NCBI GenBank assembly: GCA_014706295.1
Contig: JACSVZ010000001.1
Location: forward strand, 40,360,383-40,424,382
Origin: Lycocorax pyrrhopterus obiensis
Lineage: Eukaryota; Chordata; Aves; Passeriformes; Paradisaeidae
DNA length: 64,000 nucleotides
Direction: 5' to 3'
Shown: positions 62,678 to 64,000 of the stretch, piece by piece
Numbering within the stretch: the first letter of the stretch is position 1
Layout of the letters: every line of letters starts with the position of its first letter
Made by a program: the position numbers and the translations under genes
The notes under the pieces: model-generated
What the model was told of the DNA's origin: nothing
The model's database searches: none
Seen by the model: only the letters and a program-made list of their open reading frames with translations

Positions 62678-62782
62678 CATCATCTTTTTATGATCCGGAA
62701 ATTCAAGGCCAAAATAGTCGCCTTCAACAAGGTTCAGGTGGTTGCAAACAGCATCATGTAAAACTTTCCCTGGAGCTCTTTG
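62678..62782 (-). CDS. FARP1: FARP1 exon: start of FERM F1 lobe (5'-most exon in window)
   Basis: The 105-nt exon is phase 0 at both ends, with acceptor TCTTCTTACAG and donor ATGATG|GTATGT. It encodes QRAPGKVLHDAVCNHLNLVE then GDYFGLEFPDHKKMM, the ubiquitin-like F1 lobe. LNLVEGDYFGLEF is a classic FERM motif. Mammalian FARP1 has KKIT where this reads KKMM. The start codon and about the first 57 residues are on exons beyond base 64000. Confidence 0.97.
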
Positions 62783-64000
62783 CTGTAAGAAGAAAACAAA
62801 GCCTAGGGTTACAAAGATGCTTTTAATTAATGGCAGAAAAATTATTATGCTAAGAAATTACTCAGCAAACAACACTGTCAAAACTGTTTACAAAATCAGT
62901 GGCTATTACAACCATACCCACAGGGCAGTTGACAATAATTACAGTAGTTTTAAAGCTAAAGAATATATCCATCCATCCATGGATGGCAGTTCTGAATCCA
63001 TCTTTAGTGCATTTTTATTTTTTGAGGGAAAAGTACCATGAAATAGAAGAGGTAGAAGACGGGGACTTGGGATATAATTTTCTTATATAATTTCTACTGT
63101 GATTTTTTATTTTATCCCATGGCCCTTCAAGCCATGTCAGGCGGTGCACATCAGTGTGCAACGCAGTGAAACCAGGACATTCACCGACAGACCCGTCACA
63201 CAAAACACCAAGGACCGAGGGTTTGCTGGACGCTGCTTCATACGCAACAGGCTCAAGCCCTGGGTTCTGACTTCATGTGGGCTTATCCCAAGCTTCCTGC
63301 TGGGAGGCACTGAGGCTGCTCCAGGCCTGTCTGTGCTACCCTGGCAGAGCTGGCAAGTAATTTGGAGGAGTCAAACACACTGAAAGCCTTCCCTCTATAA
63401 AGACCAGATGTTTTAGCCCAATATTAGCTCCCAGAGCCACTGCTCTGCTGATTGTAAGGATTCTTTTCATCAGCCCATCCATTAAATCCACACCTGCAGA
63501 AAACACTATAAATTACAGTTCACCAGCCAGTCTTCTGCAAAAAACAGTCTCTGTATAAAAAGGCCAATCACTGAAATCAAATATTTTTGTTCCTTGGACA
63601 AATGCACCTATTTTAACTCAAGAGGCCCTGAAACACAGGTCTATACTCACTTCAGAACAAATAATAACCCACTAAATTGCTCAAACCCCGCTGTTACAAG
63701 AGACCAATCACATACTGGAGAACTGGCCTTGCATTCAACCTACAGACTGGCCCCTTCCCTTTCGGCCCAGTAAATAATCGAGTAAAATGAAACAGTAGTA
63801 ACCAAGTGAAGAAAAGACAACCATTACAGGTGGGCAGACCAGCTGACCTGGCCCTAACCTGAGCCTCAGCTCACGTCCTGGCATCTCCAGGCAGTACCCA
63901 TACCAACAGCCTACTTGAGAGTGGGCAGCTGCTCAATCCCACCTGCTCCCAAATGCATCATAATGCAGTCTGGTCTCTGTTTCACCAGGATACCAAAAAA
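62783..64000. other. FARP1 intron (partial), 5' side
   Basis: This is the 3' end of the intron upstream of the first FARP1 exon in the window. It contains a short ATCC/GGAT run near 62968-62985. I searched for the preceding FARP1 exon (ending near AFEVP) and did not find it here. Confidence 0.75.

Larger units (their letters stand above)
533..62782 (-). other. FARP1: FARP1 gene, internal part (21 exons)
   Basis: FARP1 is a cytosolic, membrane-associated Rho-family GEF. It has a FERM domain, a FERM-adjacent segment, a DH domain and two PH domains, and is known for roles in neurite and synapse development. Translating the 21 exons in order from 62782 down to 533 gives about 816 codons with every splice phase compatible. 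The protein matches what I know of FARP1 from inside the FERM F1 lobe to just after PH1. FARP2 is the alternative, but sequence such as the EEEEEPAKD linker and the SLTGSPHLSELS segment fits FARP1 better. Start codon, promoter, second PH domain and 3'UTR are outside the window. Confidence 0.95.

Noticed and set aside
63600..63660. Possible upstream FARP1 exon with GTGAGT-like donor
   Set aside because: The translation does not match the expected residues before QRAPGKV, so the preceding exon is placed outside the window.

Overview
The window is vertebrate nuclear DNA, most probably from a bird. It holds 21 short exons with GT/AG boundaries in long introns, two CR1 LINE copies with the avian 3' end (the ATTCTGTG-type repeat), and a solo endogenous-retrovirus LTR of a type common in bird genomes. 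There is no operon structure and I saw no tRNA, rRNA or CRISPR array. No second protein-coding gene was recognised.

One gene fills the window on the minus strand: FARP1 (FERM, ARH/RhoGEF and pleckstrin domain protein 1). Its 5' end lies beyond base 64000 and its 3' end before base 1. From 5' to 3' (high to low coordinates): exons at 62678-62782 to 44064-44227 encode the FERM domain; 42363-42431 and 41541-41616 encode the FERM-adjacent (FA) segment; 39651-39888 and 25252-25439 encode a disordered linker; 23704-23793 to 7211-7341 encode the Dbl-homology (DH) Rho GEF domain; and 4157-4225 to 533-645 encode the first PH domain. All exon phases join without a break into about 816 codons. The first N-terminal residues and the second PH domain are outside the window. 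All splice boundaries were placed by eye from consensus sites, reading phase and remembered FARP1 protein similarity.

The most interesting part is the linker exon at 39888. If its weak internal donor (after 39651) is not used, the frame stays open for another 334 codons to a stop at 38644-38646. That extension is Ser-rich, is clearly protein-like, and ends in motifs (ESSDSDSEV and GSLQLDEE) that resemble the C-terminus of FRMD7 as I remember it. FRMD7 is the FERM-FA paralogue without a GEF domain. The exon therefore seems able to make a FERM-FA-tail protein lacking DH and PH domains. A second weak donor near the stop is in phase with the next exon and would instead insert 328 residues into full-length FARP1. 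A pyrimidine-rich tract of about 100 nt lies before this exon, and a 14.2 kb intron follows it, exactly at the boundary between the FERM half and the GEF half.

The rest is intron with a few simple repeats, short palindromes and the transposable elements described below.
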